A program made the translations under genes and the position numbers. From IMG/VR virus record IMGVR_UViG_3300037346_000555, positions 1 to 41,416 of that record: a DNA stretch of 41,416 nucleotides; one strand, given 5' to 3'. This DNA comes from a virus. The notes beneath the pieces were generated by a model that was not told the origin of the DNA, ran no database searches, and saw nothing but the letters and a program-made list of their open reading frames with translations. This document shows, in pieces, positions 20,027-28,162 of this stretch. Numbering within the stretch: position 1 is the first letter of the stretch; each line of letters starts with the position of its first letter.

Positions 20027-20236
20027 CTAAGAAATCTTAGCCGTTTCATCAACAATGTCGACGGCAAGCTCAATCAACTTCTTAGAGTATCTGTGCCAGT
20101 GATGACCACAAAAGAACAATGTCTTTTCATCCTCAAGAAGAACCAAAACATACGCTTGTGAACCACACGCGTCGCAACGGTCTGTCATCTCTAGGACGCT
20201 AAACTCTTGGTCAGCCTCGGCTACTGTCGTACTCAT
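20027..20236 (-). CDS. DUF7455-like zinc-binding protein, 69 aa
   Basis: Contains DRCDACGSQAYVLVLLEDE followed by LFFCGHHWHRYSKKL: a CxxC and C-x2-HH metal site typical of small actinobacterial proteins (DUF7455 type). Start is taken at ATG 20236 because TACAAT lies 6 bases upstream; the frame extends to TTG 20254, which would overlap that -10. Function unknown. Confidence 0.8.
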   Translation of the reverse strand: MSTTVAEADQEFSVLEMTDRCDACGSQAYVLVLLEDEKTLFFCGHHWHRYSKKLIELAVDIVDETAKIS

Positions 20237-20242
20237 ATATCT

Positions 20243-20248
20243 ATTGTA
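20243..20248 (-). promoter_or_regulatory. -10 box TACAAT, 6 bases before ATG 20236
   Basis: Reads TACAAT-AGATAT-ATG on the minus strand; no Shine-Dalgarno. Confidence 0.55.
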
Positions 20249-20349
20249 TTCCAACGTGTAAGTTGTGTTAGCGTGAAATAAGCTAAAAACAGGCTTGCTG
20301 AGACGCCCGTAGAGACACTTTCACACTGGTACTAGGGTATTCACATGGG

Positions 20350-21186
20350 CTAACAAATAGGGTAACCGCGATAAGTATAGGTCCCGTGGTGGTTCAGCAC
20401 AATGCGTGGGTCAATCCAAACCTTGCCATCAATTGACTGCCAGCGACGACAAAATGTGTAATCTTCAGAAAGATACCGCTCTGTCTCGAGCTCAATCGAT
20501 GTGTCAAAGAACGCGAACTGCTTAGCCTTCTTCTTTGTCAAGGTTCCATCATTCTCGACTGTTGAAGTATCAGTGACATAGGAAATCTCAGTGCCATACG
20601 CTTCGGTAAGCTTTTCAAAAGCGTAGCGTGAAATCATCATAAAACCAGTTCCGGAGTCGTGCACCTCGAGCAGTCCATCGTGAAGCTCGATGTCCAACAT
20701 GCCATTGGCCTTTGTCTTTTCAACAACGTCATTTGGTAAATTGATTACATAATTGATGACAGAGTCCTTTACCTCCTGCCCGGTCTTTTTCTTCACCGCA
20801 CGGTCCCAGGAAAGACCCTTGACAGGATATGCTCCCGCAACTACGTCACGTTTGTGAAGTGCAAGCTGGAAAACATCAACGGGCTCGAAAGAGATATCAG
20901 AATCAATAAACAACAGATTGGTTGCGTTAGACTCAAGGAACCCACCGGCAAGGACGTTACGTGCCCTAGTCACAAGTGACTCATTACCAATCACCGTGTA
21001 TGTGACCGGAAGGTTATGCAAAGTTGCGAGCGCAAAGAGGCTGGCCAGGGAACGAGCGTAGTACGCGGATACCTGCTCACCGTAAGCTGGAGTTGCAATA
21101 TAGATAGGGTTGCTGCGAAGGTATGCCAGCTCTTCATCTGAAAACAAACTGTCTTTTTTCTTATCCATGCGCGCCTCTAACGTCAT
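20350..21186 (-). CDS. glycosyltransferase, GT-A fold, 278 aa
   Basis: Probable nucleotide-sugar glycosyltransferase. IYIATPAYGEQVSAYYARSL opens the Rossmann-like half, LVTRARNVLAGGFLES is the conserved 'RARN' helix, and LLFIDSDISFEPVDV holds the DxD metal/sugar-nucleotide motif (residues about 92-106). SGTGFMMISR and YLSEDYTFCRRW near the C-terminus (ED motif) match family-2-like phage glycosyltransferases. Candidate acceptors are the Thr-rich collagen-like fibres or phage DNA; the first is favoured by analogy with glycosylated GPT repeats in Bacillus BclA. A TATTCT box lies 7 bases before ATG 21186; a later ATG at codon 7 is possible. A second enzyme of this type is at 29843. Confidence 0.85.
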   Translation of the reverse strand: MTLEARMDKKKDSLFSDEELAYLRSNPIYIATPAYGEQVSAYYARSLASLFALATLHNLPVTYTVIGNESLVTRARNVLAGGFLESNATNLLFIDSDISFEPVDVFQLALHKRDVVAGAYPVKGLSWDRAVKKKTGQEVKDSVINYVINLPNDVVEKTKANGMLDIELHDGLLEVHDSGTGFMMISRYAFEKLTEAYGTEISYVTDTSTVENDGTLTKKKAKQFAFFDTSIELETERYLSEDYTFCRRWQSIDGKVWIDPRIVLNHHGTYTYRGYPIC

Positions 21187-21193
21187 TAGCTGT

Positions 21194-21199
21194 AGAATA
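21194..21199 (-). promoter_or_regulatory. -10 box TATTCT, 7 bases before ATG 21186
   Basis: Reads TATTCT-ACAGCTA-ATG on the minus strand, divergent from the TATAAT at 21204. Confidence 0.4.
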
Positions 21200-21203
21200 C
21201 TAA

Positions 21204-21209
21204 TATAAT
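21204..21209 (+). promoter_or_regulatory. -10 box TATAAT, 6 bases before ATG 21216
   Basis: Reads TATAAT-CTATCT-ATG with no Shine-Dalgarno: a clear leaderless configuration. Confidence 0.6.
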
Positions 21210-21215
21210 CTATCT

Positions 21216-21452
21216 ATGGCTAGCATTGACGCATTGGACCAGATAGAGGCTAGGTTTCTTTTTGAAGAAGGAGACCATGAGCGCTTCGCGCACTACGTTG
21301 AGAAAAACGAATCCATGCGAGGTTACGTAGAAGGAACGCCTGTAATCGCGCTATGTGGAAAGGTTTGGGTTCCATCAAGGGACCCGAAAAAGTTCCCTGT
21401 CTGCCCGACCTGCAAGGATATTGTAGACGCATTGTTCCTACCACATGAATAG
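21216..21452 (+). CDS. DUF3039-family protein, 78 aa
   Basis: The sequence GTPVIALCGKVWVPSRDPKK followed by FPVCPTCKDIVDAL is the signature of DUF3039, a small actinobacterial family with three Cys that probably bind metal; HYVEKNES upstream fits its N-terminal part. The presence of this host-type family in a phage supports an actinobacterial host. Function unknown. Overlaps the next gene by 8 bases. Confidence 0.9.
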   Translation: MASIDALDQIEARFLFEEGDHERFAHYVEKNESMRGYVEGTPVIALCGKVWVPSRDPKKFPVCPTCKDIVDALFLPHE

Positions 21453-21897
21453 ACGAAAAGTGAAACTAACAACAGCAGAGATGCACCCTAAAAATCCGGC
21501 GGCACCGTTGGGACTAATACTTGGTGCAGCCTTGCTAAACATTGACATTGACATGGACTTTACTGAATACACGCATGACCTAGAGTTTCAGATTAGAACA
21601 CCTGATATTCGTGACGGCATGGCACACGGCATTGAAGACACGGACGAGGGTTGGATAAGGTCAGTTGAACTTATGATAAATCAATATCTAATTCCCAATC
21701 ACCCGGCTATGGCGTTTCACTACGATGGATTACGAACATACGGAACCACGATGCGAACACTGCTTGGTGTTCCAGCAGAACCGAGTACACTAAAAATAAT
21801 GCATATGCGAGTACGCAATCTGCTTGGAGGACGAGGCGGAGAGACCTTGCAGCGCGAAGACGTGCGATTATTGTCCAACATAGCAAGAAATATCTAA
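21445..21897 (+). CDS. hypothetical protein, 150 aa
   Basis: No recognised domain. It has a hydrophobic patch (PLGLILGAALLNIDIDMDF) too short and mixed for a clear membrane helix, and a basic C-terminal part (MRVRNLLGGRGGETLQREDV). Overlaps the DUF3039 gene, so it is translated from the same message. Confidence 0.75.
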   Translation: MNRRKVKLTTAEMHPKNPAAPLGLILGAALLNIDIDMDFTEYTHDLEFQIRTPDIRDGMAHGIEDTDEGWIRSVELMINQYLIPNHPAMAFHYDGLRTYGTTMRTLLGVPAEPSTLKIMHMRVRNLLGGRGGETLQREDVRLLSNIARNI

Positions 21898-21959
21898 TTT
21901 GGTTGTTGAGTAATATGTCACTGCGATAGGATAGTTTCGTAGATACATAAGGACAAAAT

Positions 21960-22133
21960 ATGCCAACATACGAGTACAGATGTGAAAACAGTCACTACTA
22001 CTCCGAGGAGCGCTCTATCCATGAGAAGGACAAAGTCGTTACCTGTGAAATCTGCAAAGAAAAATTAGTTCGCATCTGGGGTCAGCCACCGATAACATTC
22101 AAGGGCGCTGGGTTCAACTCTTCCAAAGGATAG
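21960..22133 (+). CDS. FmdB-like zinc ribbon protein, 57 aa
   Basis: MPTYEYRCENSHYYSEERS opens the typical FmdB/CxxC_CxxC_SSSS pattern; TCEICKEKLVRIWGQPPI gives the second CxxC and the usual ending is FKGAGFNSSKG. The first pair is degenerate (a single Cys at residue 8), so metal binding may be altered. AAGGA lies upstream of the ATG. Small zinc ribbons of this type are common in actinobacteria and their phages. Confidence 0.8.
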   Translation: MPTYEYRCENSHYYSEERSIHEKDKVVTCEICKEKLVRIWGQPPITFKGAGFNSSKG

Positions 22134-22141
22134 ACACACAT

Positions 22142-22435
22142 ATGCCAAAAAGATTCTTTCTACCAAACGACTACCCGGACTTTTCATCGCAAGGAACTCC
22201 TCCCTGCGCTGAGGCAATGCCTGACTCGTATTTTTCAGACACTAGTTCTAAAAACGGGTACACTCATGGAGCAAATGCAAAGAAGATTTGCAGCACTTGC
22301 CCTTATCAAATTGTCTGCCTTGAGTATGCGCTCAAACACAATGAGATAGGTATATGGGGTGGAACAACCGAGAATGAACGTCGCAGAATGAAGGGGACTG
22401 TCCTTGGTCACGGAAGACCGAGAAGGATACAATAG
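22142..22435 (+). CDS. WhiB-family iron-sulfur transcription factor, 97 aa
   Basis: Four Cys for a 4Fe-4S cluster are present: PPC near residue 22, then KKICSTCPYQIVCLEYAL. The turn motif GIWGGTTENERR and the basic tail GHGRPRRIQ are the sigma-binding and DNA-binding parts of WhiB proteins. The family is confined to actinobacteria and their phages. Phage WhiB proteins (for example WhiBTM4) can interfere with host WhiB2 and give superinfection or septation effects; a comparable role, or control of phage promoters through the host sigma factor, is plausible here. Lies 8 bases after the zinc-ribbon gene. Confidence 0.95.
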   Translation: MPKRFFLPNDYPDFSSQGTPPCAEAMPDSYFSDTSSKNGYTHGANAKKICSTCPYQIVCLEYALKHNEIGIWGGTTENERRRMKGTVLGHGRPRRIQ

Positions 22436-22493
22436 ATATGTCGCCGGGAGAGGGTGGCAACCACCTTATTGACAAATCCTCTCGGGAGACAAC

Positions 22494-22760
22494 ATGGAAA
22501 ATGAATACTACGAAGAACCAGAGAACGTAGAAGCTCACACGAACAAGGTCGGCAATATCATCATGCGAATCTTTGCTGTGTTTGTTGCTACCGCTCTTGC
22601 CACAATTGGTGCAGGTTCGCTACTTGGAATTGATGCACTGCTAGCCGCAGGACTTGCAGGGACAATGGCAGTTGCTGTTGTAGTTGAAAGACTTGCTCGC
22701 AACTTCCTTGACGATGGCAAGCTAGACGGAGATGAAATCAACGAGTCCTTCAAGGACTAA
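22494..22760 (+). CDS. two-TM membrane protein, 88 aa
   Basis: Acidic N-terminus, then two membrane helices (IIMRIFAVFVATALATIGAG and LLAAGLAGTMAVAVVVERLA) and an acidic tail (DDGKLDGDEINESFKD). Size and topology would suit a class II holin, but no lysis gene adjoins it. The leader has a small hairpin GGTGG/CCACC and GAGAGG/CCTCTC pairing before GGGAG and ATG; TACAAT at 22430 is a possible promoter. Confidence 0.75.
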   Translation: MENEYYEEPENVEAHTNKVGNIIMRIFAVFVATALATIGAGSLLGIDALLAAGLAGTMAVAVVVERLARNFLDDGKLDGDEINESFKD

Positions 22761-22784
22761 ATACTTCACCCGACAAGAAGAGGG

Positions 22785-22816
22785 AAGAGCGTCTGGGAAA
22801 CCAGGCGCTCTTTTCC
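22785..22816. terminator. terminator between convergent genes
   Basis: AAGAGCGTCTGG (22785-22796) pairs over 12 bp with CCAGGCGCTCTT (22801-22812) around a GAAA tetraloop, followed by TTCC. It separates the rightward membrane-protein gene from the leftward operon ending at 22816 and could act in both directions. Confidence 0.75.
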
Positions 22817-23091
22817 TAATCCTCGTCGTCAGTTAGCTCAGGGTTCCATTCAAAAACAATAGTGTCCTCGTCGTCGTCAAAGAACTCACTATCCGTGATT
22901 GAAACTGTTGTCGTTGAGCCAGAGTCAGCAAGATAAGCTGTAAGCCTAAGCCCTTGGTCCTCAGTGAAACCCGTACCTGTCAGAGCTAGAAAAAGCTCAT
23001 GCATACTAGCGGCGTCCTGCTCCAGAGGACTCAGGCCGTCATACTCGAGGTGGTCGAGATTCGTTTCCTTATCTTCGTTTTCCTTGCTCAT
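22816..23091 (-). CDS. acidic hypothetical protein, 91 aa
   Basis: Strongly acidic, especially at the end (FFDDDEDTIVFEWNPELTDD). No recognised domain. AGGAGG lies 5 bases before the ATG. Last gene of the leftward operon 22.8-25.4 kb; overlaps the DUF6065-like gene by 23 bases. Confidence 0.75.
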   Translation of the reverse strand: MSKENEDKETNLDHLEYDGLSPLEQDAASMHELFLALTGTGFTEDQGLRLTAYLADSGSTTTVSITDSEFFDDDEDTIVFEWNPELTDDED

Positions 23092-23818
23092 TTACGCCTC
23101 CTATATTTGGCTCTCGCAAGGATAACTTTAGCTTATGTAAGTCCTCGTGAGCAATGGGGCAACCGTCTGGAGCAATACCCTTCTTGTAGTATCCGTGTGG
23201 CTTGTCAGGGTGTGCTCCCCTATCATCTGACCAATCTTTATATGCTTCATAGTGCTCGTGTTCTTCAATCTCTCTAAACACCGGAGAGAAGTTTTCAAGC
23301 TGTGCGGAGTCGATAGGGAAGAAGTGGACAAAAGGTTCACCAGCCTTGAACGTCACCGGTCTATTCTTATACCTAATCTTCCAGTTCATGGTGAATGTGT
23401 ATGGTGACCACCAGGTCTCAACAACACCCGTAACCGGTGCAGCACCTTTCACGAAATGGTTAGGTGCTCCAGAGACGTACAGGTTATATGGCTTTGGGGT
23501 CTTTATAAGATACCAGGTGTAGAACGTCACAATGCCGTGCCCAACAAGAGACGCGGCAATAGGCTGCCCGTTCTCTTCGTGAAACTCTCCATCAATAACC
23601 TGTAGTGCGTCAGGGGATTCTGTTCCGTCCCAGATAACTGTTACGTCGTGGTCAAGCCGCAGCTCCCAGCCATGAGAGTTTGCACGCACAATAGGGATAC
23701 ACTTATACGGATGCTTATTTGAGCTTACATCCATCCAGTCGCGACGGGCGGAGGACTGGTAGATTTGTGGTCGATAGTAATCAGTTATTGGATAAAACTC
23801 AATCGGTAAGTTCGTCAA
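23069..23818 (-). CDS. DUF6065-like protein, 249 aa
   Basis: Middle and C-terminal parts show the family pattern: GHGIVTFYTWYLIKTPKPYN, a GAPNHFVKGAAPVTGVVETWW segment split across residues about 128-150, YTFTMNWKIRY and FKAGEPFVHFFPID. DUF6065 proteins are about this size; their function is unknown and some lie near biosynthetic clusters. TTG 23818 is the start and overlaps the upstream gene by 20 bases. Several Trp and His residues are conserved in the pattern, suggesting an enzyme, but this is not proven. Confidence 0.75.
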   Translation of the reverse strand: MTNLPIEFYPITDYYRPQIYQSSARRDWMDVSSNKHPYKCIPIVRANSHGWELRLDHDVTVIWDGTESPDALQVIDGEFHEENGQPIAASLVGHGIVTFYTWYLIKTPKPYNLYVSGAPNHFVKGAAPVTGVVETWWSPYTFTMNWKIRYKNRPVTFKAGEPFVHFFPIDSAQLENFSPVFREIEEHEHYEAYKDWSDDRGAHPDKPHGYYKKGIAPDGCPIAHEDLHKLKLSLREPNIGGVNEQGKRR

Positions 23819-24179
23819 GTTCCGCCCGCTTTGTTTTTATCTCGTCCGAACACTTGTCACATAGAGTTCTTACATAATACTCGTCTGTGCGTAGCTCTCC
23901 GCGCTGGCCACAAATCTCACAGACAGTTAGCGACTGACTTTCAGAGTCAGAGACTATTGCCCACATAATCCGGCGTGCAATCTCTGTCTTGCCACCTTCA
24001 AAGTAATAGCGAAGTCCACCAAACTTCTCCTTGATTTGATGAATCTCATAGTCAGGGTCGATATACGCGAGCATCTCATCGGTAAGAAGAACAAGGTCCT
24101 TCCAGCCGTCAGGTGCAATGCAACCATACCAGCCTTGAGTCTTTATCCGTTTCCTATTCAGCTTTTCCTGCCACCTCAT
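23799..24179 (-). CDS. phage zinc-ribbon protein, 126 aa
   Basis: N-terminal half carries IKEKFGGLRYYFEGG, a motif seen in many phage proteins with the pattern 'P.Y...Q.KEKFGGLRYY'. The C-terminal half has a four-Cys ribbon (VCEICGQRGELRT, then RTLCDKCSDEIK). Function unknown. The start overlaps the upstream stop as TAATG. Confidence 0.8.
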   Translation of the reverse strand: MRWQEKLNRKRIKTQGWYGCIAPDGWKDLVLLTDEMLAYIDPDYEIHQIKEKFGGLRYYFEGGKTEIARRIMWAIVSDSESQSLTVCEICGQRGELRTDEYYVRTLCDKCSDEIKTKRAELDELTD

Positions 24180-24397
24180 TAGTCTGTCTCCTCTGAGCCG
24201 TAGCGTCGCTCTATCTGTAGTTCAGCAATAGCAAAGGCGAGCTCTGTCTCATAACTCGCGGCAATCTGCCCAAGCCTAGTTTGCAGGTGGTTGACAACGG
24301 CCTCTAGCTTTTCAATTTGACGTTCCAGCTCTGGAACCTTTTTAGCGTTGTACCTCGCGGAATCACTAGTCTCCGTAGGTGTCTTTTTCTCTGTCAC
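24179..24397 (-). CDS. coiled-coil hypothetical protein, 72 aa
   Basis: Taken from GTG 24397 because GGAGG lies 5 bases upstream; the frame itself extends to 24466 with no good signal. Residues about 20-60 form a continuous helix likely to be a coiled coil (KKVPELERQIEKLEAVVNHL). No recognised family. Confidence 0.65.
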   Translation of the reverse strand: MTEKKTPTETSDSARYNAKKVPELERQIEKLEAVVNHLQTRLGQIAASYETELAFAIAELQIERRYGSEETD

Positions 24398-24653
24398 TTT
24401 TTCCTCCATCTGGAAAGTTCTCATCGTCGTCTGCCCAAAGGCGTTCAACGATGTCTGCAGGTACACTGTGCTTACGTCGCTTATGCTTTACGAGGTGGTC
24501 AACCATGTCCTGCGTAGAGTAAGCGTTATAGTTACTAAACCTGTCCGGTTCTATAACATCAACGCCAGATAGTGAACACGCACAGCACTGAAGAAAATCA
24601 TCGAGGTGCATAAAAACGTAAACGTCATGCGGCACAAAACGAGAATAAGACAT
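24366..24653 (-). CDS. hypothetical protein, 95 aa
   Basis: No recognised domain. Contains FLQCCACSLSG and a basic stretch (VDHLVKHKRRKHS), with an acidic end. AGGAG is 9 bases before the ATG, inside the end of the upstream gene. Confidence 0.65.
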   Translation of the reverse strand: MSYSRFVPHDVYVFMHLDDFLQCCACSLSGVDVIEPDRFSNYNAYSTQDMVDHLVKHKRRKHSVPADIVERLWADDDENFPDGGKSDREKDTYGD

Positions 24654-24656
24654 TTG

Positions 24657-25121
24657 TTAGGCTCCTACGGAACGCAGCCTTGCTCGTTGAACACCGTAGT
24701 AAAGAGGCTGAGAGCTTGAAAGACCAAGACCATCAGCAATCTTTGCAAGCGACACGCCGTTGTCATACTCTATTGCGAGCTGAGTGTGATACGTTTCACT
24801 TGAATCAGCCTTTGCTACCTTGATACGCTCGACAGCCTCGGCAGTCTCCTCAGCGGTCAAACGCGAACGCGTCTTTGACGGAACCGCAGGAATATCAAAA
24901 GTAACGACACGACGACGTAGACCAGCATAGGTAACACCTAGTGAGTCTGCCATTGCTACAAGAGAGCCACCAGACTCGTAGAAAGTCTTCAATAGTTGAG
25001 TGTACTCGCGGCTAGCCTGATGAGCTAGGGTGACGTGGGTTCTCGCGCCAAAGGCTTTCTTAGCCAGTGGAAGAAGCTCCTCGAGTTTATCTTTATATTC
25101 GTTGAACGTAGAGTCGTTCAT
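24657..25121 (-). CDS. HTH-containing hypothetical protein, 154 aa
   Basis: Two helix-turn-helix-like segments are visible: GGSLVAMADSLGVTYAGLRR at about residues 50-70 and GVSLAKIADGLGLSS at about 123-137. Each resembles the recognition unit of small DNA-binding proteins, so this is probably a regulator binding two half-sites. The start overlaps the upstream stop as TAATG. Confidence 0.7.
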   Translation of the reverse strand: MNDSTFNEYKDKLEELLPLAKKAFGARTHVTLAHQASREYTQLLKTFYESGGSLVAMADSLGVTYAGLRRRVVTFDIPAVPSKTRSRLTAEETAEAVERIKVAKADSSETYHTQLAIEYDNGVSLAKIADGLGLSSSQPLYYGVQRARLRSVGA

Positions 25122-25438
25122 TAGATTTGTTCCTCTTCTATAATGTGGTCGTCAACCGTCACATCTATATTTACATCAGGTTTTGCTGGTAATGACTGTA
25201 ACTGTATTGTTGCTCTTATTGATGTAGCCAAAGCAGAAAGAAAAGCTCCTGTAAGCTTTCCAGACATTCCAAGGTCACAAAGTGATGTTATACCTCTCGT
25301 CTCGGAATGTGACCGGAGAACCAGGGTTTCACTTTGAATCTCAGGTACAATCATTGCCAAGGCGCCTAAGGTATTACGAACCGCCTTTGAGGCTAGTTCT
25401 TCGTCTATTCCTGTTACATCAATAACAATTTTGCGCAC
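25121..25438 (-). CDS. hypothetical protein, 105 aa
   Basis: Alternating hydrophobic pattern suggests a small alpha/beta domain (RKIVIDVTGIDEELASKAV, then MSGKLTGAFLSALATSIRAT). No family recognised. GTG start with GGGAGA upstream; the operon promoter lies at 25467-25496. Confidence 0.65.
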   Translation of the reverse strand: MRKIVIDVTGIDEELASKAVRNTLGALAMIVPEIQSETLVLRSHSETRGITSLCDLGMSGKLTGAFLSALATSIRATIQLQSLPAKPDVNIDVTVDDHIIEEEQI

Positions 25439-25466
25439 TACTTCTCCCTATGTCATTTGTTATCCT

Positions 25467-25496
25467 ATTATAACGCGAAACATGGGAAAATGGCAA
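25467..25496 (-). promoter_or_regulatory. sigma-70-like promoter for leftward operon
   Basis: On the minus strand TTGCCA and TATAAT are 18 bases apart, with the GTG start of the first gene 28 bases beyond the -10. It is one of the few promoters here with a recognisable -35. Confidence 0.6.
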
Positions 25497-25508
25497 CACG
25501 GCAAAGCT

Positions 25509-25685
25509 CTAGTTTTCGTCGTCCCTAGGATTGCGTAGACGGTATGTTACAAGCCAAATTGCTGCTGACCAGAGTATGGCATAACCCACTAACGTCTTGG
25601 CAGAGCCGTCCAGAACAATCCACGCGACAAACATGCCAAGTAGTGTCCAAAGCTGGTCAAGAACGTCTCGAATAAAGTCCTTCAT
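25509..25685 (-). CDS. two-TM holin-like protein, 58 aa
   Basis: Short frame encoding two membrane helices (LWTLLGMFVAWIVLDG and TLVGYAILWSAAIWLVTY) and a charged end (RLRNPRDDEN). Size and topology match class II holins and related actinophage membrane proteins. The start overlaps the stop of the 822-aa PA14 gene as TAATG, so the two are made together. That pairing suggests a role in exporting or anchoring the PA14 protein as an alternative to lysis. Confidence 0.75.
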   Translation of the reverse strand: MKDFIRDVLDQLWTLLGMFVAWIVLDGSAKTLVGYAILWSAAIWLVTYRLRNPRDDEN

Positions 25686-28153
25686 TATTTACCTATCCTT
25701 CTTCTCGTGCCACCTGATGGTCCAACCGCGCGGCCGCCCATGGTGCCTGAAGCAGCTAGTGCTCCCTGAGCAGCTGTCATTGCTGCCTGAACAGCGATGT
25801 TTGAGACGATAACCGCGGCAATAATTACCTTCTCTGATTCCTCTTGTTCCTCCTCGGACATGTCCGCGCCAACATTAGACAGCGCGAAGATGACGGCTGT
25901 AGGGTCAGTGAGAATATCACCTAGTAGTTCTACAGGATTCGCTAAAGTATCTAGAGCAGCGGCAACCTCCGCTGTGATAACAACCGGGTTACCGTTTACA
26001 TCGGTTCTAATCTCAACGGGTGTGTCCTCTGGAAGGTCCTCGTAATCAATGCCAAGCTCCGCAAGCTTAGACGCGGGTACTGCCTCGTCTATATATTCAC
26101 CAATGATGGCGGCAACGACAGCCTGCTTCTCTTCCTCGGTGATAACACCATCAGCCATCGCGTTCCTAGATACATCTTTCGCGGGAGGTTTAGAATCAAC
26201 TATAGGTTCTTTGACAGGAGTTGGGATGGGTTGTTGTGGTGATTCTACAGGTAGTGTTTTGGGTGATGGTTTTGGTTGCTGCTGTTCAGGCGGTGGCAAT
26301 TGTGGCTGCGGTGATGGAGGAACGACGTCTACTGCTGGTGCAGCAGGTGGCTGCCGTTCAACAGGAGTTGAGTCATCAGGCTCTTGTTCAACAGGAGGAG
26401 GAAGTTGAGGTTTTTCCTGGTCGGGGAGAGTAGATGAGTCATCAGGTTCAGGTTGCTGCTTTGGAACTGGCATTGGGCTCGGTTGTGACACTGGTGGTGC
26501 TGGTGTTAGCTGCTCTGTCTCTGTTTCGTCGATAACTACCTGCGCGTAGGCAACACTGTCACTTGCTATTGACAATAGGTCATTAGCTACATCGATTGAA
26601 GTATAGAAATCCTCGAGGGCTTTATCCGCGGCGAGCTGTTCATCAAGTGCAAGTTGGAGCTGCTCGTTATAATCAACTACCGCGTTTTCAAGAATCTCGT
26701 CTCGGTTGGTGACCAGTTCGCTGGCTGTAGCCTGTTCAAGCAGCAGGTTATCGAGGATACTCGTCTCGGTAGACAACAAATCCTGTAGATTTTCAAGGGT
26801 TTGCACCAGCTCTGGGTCAAGAGTCATCGTGGTAACCATGTCAACGGTTAGAGGAGCAAGCTTTCCACCTGGCTCCGCGATGAACAACTGAACGCTTGCA
26901 CCACCACCGTTTTCATAGTAAAGAAACTCGAAGAGCATGGGTGTACCTGCAGTGACCTCATAGTAATTTGTGCTACCGCCAGTACCCTTGTCGTACCAAT
27001 CGTCGATGACAAGATTGCCGTCAAGGTAGAGACGAGTGCCATCGTCCGCGGATGCGTAAAACGTCGCGGTACCTGCGATACTGCTCGTAAGATACCCAGT
27101 AAACCGGAGAATAACGTCCTCGTAAAGACCGGAGTCAAGAACCTGACCGCTACCCCAGTTGTAATAGACAGGAGTGTTCTTAGCGGGGTGACTACTTGTT
27201 GAACCATCAACTATTGTTGTTAGGACTGGTTCAGCATCCTCGGGGATATATGGTGCGTTGTTTTGACCAAGAACGTCATAGACCTCGACGTTGAGTCCCG
27301 GTTGTTGTGTTTCCTGGAGATTGGTAGTTGCCTCGTCAATGTCTAGTTCAACATCGGCAATAACATTGGTCTGATTTGTGATACCCGTTGTGACCTGTGA
27401 GAGGTCCGTGAGCGCGGTGTCAAGCTCCGCCTGGGCATTCGTTACCTGGTCAGACGCAGACTGGGTTACGGTCGCTAGCCCGTCTGCCTGTTCCTGTGTT
27501 GTGCCTGCAATTATAAGTAGTTCCTGCGAAACCTCGACCGCCGATGACGCAGACGCAGTATCATCTACTGCCTGTTGAAGTGCCTCCGATACCTTTGTCG
27601 TTTCCTCGAGTGATTGTGATTGAGATATTGCCTCCTCTAAACTATTTGTTAGTGTTTCCAGATTAGATACTGTCGTTGCTGCGACAGGTGCCGCGTCCTC
27701 AATGGATGGTTGCGTGCCATCCTCGGAGTTGGCTGGTTGAATCACCTCCTCGGACGCGGTTGACTCGGAGTTTGGTTCCGGAGTCGGTTCGGGTTCACTT
27801 TCTTCACCTCCTGTGTTATAATCAGTATCGTCGCGAATAACCGCGACCTCATTAGAAGACGTATTAGACGAGTCATCGAGAGGAGTGTCTGATGGACTGG
27901 ATGAGTTTTCTGCTTGGCCTGATGTCGAGCTTTGCTCTTCTTGGGTTTCTGGCGATTGCAGCTGCTGTTGTGCAGATGAAGAAGAAGTAACCAGGCTGGT
28001 CTCTGTCTCTGGGCTGTAACTGCCATCAGATGCCACCGCCTCAGTTGAAGGTGATAGTGTAAACCACGCGCCTAGTGCTATTGTAGCAAGAACTACTCTG
28101 AGGCGATTTAGTTGCGACTCGTGCTCTCCCTCACGACCTTCGTCGTGGAGCAT
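25685..28153 (-). CDS. secreted PA14-domain surface protein, 822 aa
   Basis: N-terminal signal-like segment after a charged stretch (RLRVVLATIALGAWFTLSP, cleavage likely near TEAVA). Then an acidic Ser/Thr-rich region, helical coiled-coil segments (residues about 160-270), and a PA14 domain at about 280-430 with SADDGTRLYLDGNLVIDDW and FEFLYYENGGGASVQLF. A second helical region (about 440-540) leads to a long Pro-rich segment (VSQPSPMPVPKQQPEP). The C-terminus has an acidic domain, a hydrophobic helix (VIIAAVIVSNIAVQAAM) and basic TRRRIGK, resembling a membrane anchor. PA14 domains bind carbohydrate in many surface proteins. No Shine-Dalgarno is seen; the start is 9 bases after the upstream stop. 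It may be a virion adhesin or modify the host surface. Confidence 0.8.
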   Translation of the reverse strand: MLHDEGREGEHESQLNRLRVVLATIALGAWFTLSPSTEAVASDGSYSPETETSLVTSSSSAQQQLQSPETQEEQSSTSGQAENSSSPSDTPLDDSSNTSSNEVAVIRDDTDYNTGGEESEPEPTPEPNSESTASEEVIQPANSEDGTQPSIEDAAPVAATTVSNLETLTNSLEEAISQSQSLEETTKVSEALQQAVDDTASASSAVEVSQELLIIAGTTQEQADGLATVTQSASDQVTNAQAELDTALTDLSQVTTGITNQTNVIADVELDIDEATTNLQETQQPGLNVEVYDVLGQNNAPYIPEDAEPVLTTIVDGSTSSHPAKNTPVYYNWGSGQVLDSGLYEDVILRFTGYLTSSIAGTATFYASADDGTRLYLDGNLVIDDWYDKGTGGSTNYYEVTAGTPMLFEFLYYENGGGASVQLFIAEPGGKLAPLTVDMVTTMTLDPELVQTLENLQDLLSTETSILDNLLLEQATASELVTNRDEILENAVVDYNEQLQLALDEQLAADKALEDFYTSIDVANDLLSIASDSVAYAQVVIDETETEQLTPAPPVSQPSPMPVPKQQPEPDDSSTLPDQEKPQLPPPVEQEPDDSTPVERQPPAAPAVDVVPPSPQPQLPPPEQQQPKPSPKTLPVESPQQPIPTPVKEPIVDSKPPAKDVSRNAMADGVITEEEKQAVVAAIIGEYIDEAVPASKLAELGIDYEDLPEDTPVEIRTDVNGNPVVITAEVAAALDTLANPVELLGDILTDPTAVIFALSNVGADMSEEEQEESEKVIIAAVIVSNIAVQAAMTAAQGALAASGTMGGRAVGPSGGTRRRIGK

Positions 28154-28162
28154 AAGTTAGTA

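Noticed and set aside
22439-22528. Short frame starting MSPGEGG just before the two-TM gene
   Set aside because: It overlaps the structured leader and start of the membrane-protein gene, has no Shine-Dalgarno and looks like chance.
24366-24572. Rightward frames around 24317-24572
   Set aside because: They lie opposite well-supported leftward genes, have no ribosome-binding sites and encode no recognisable domain.
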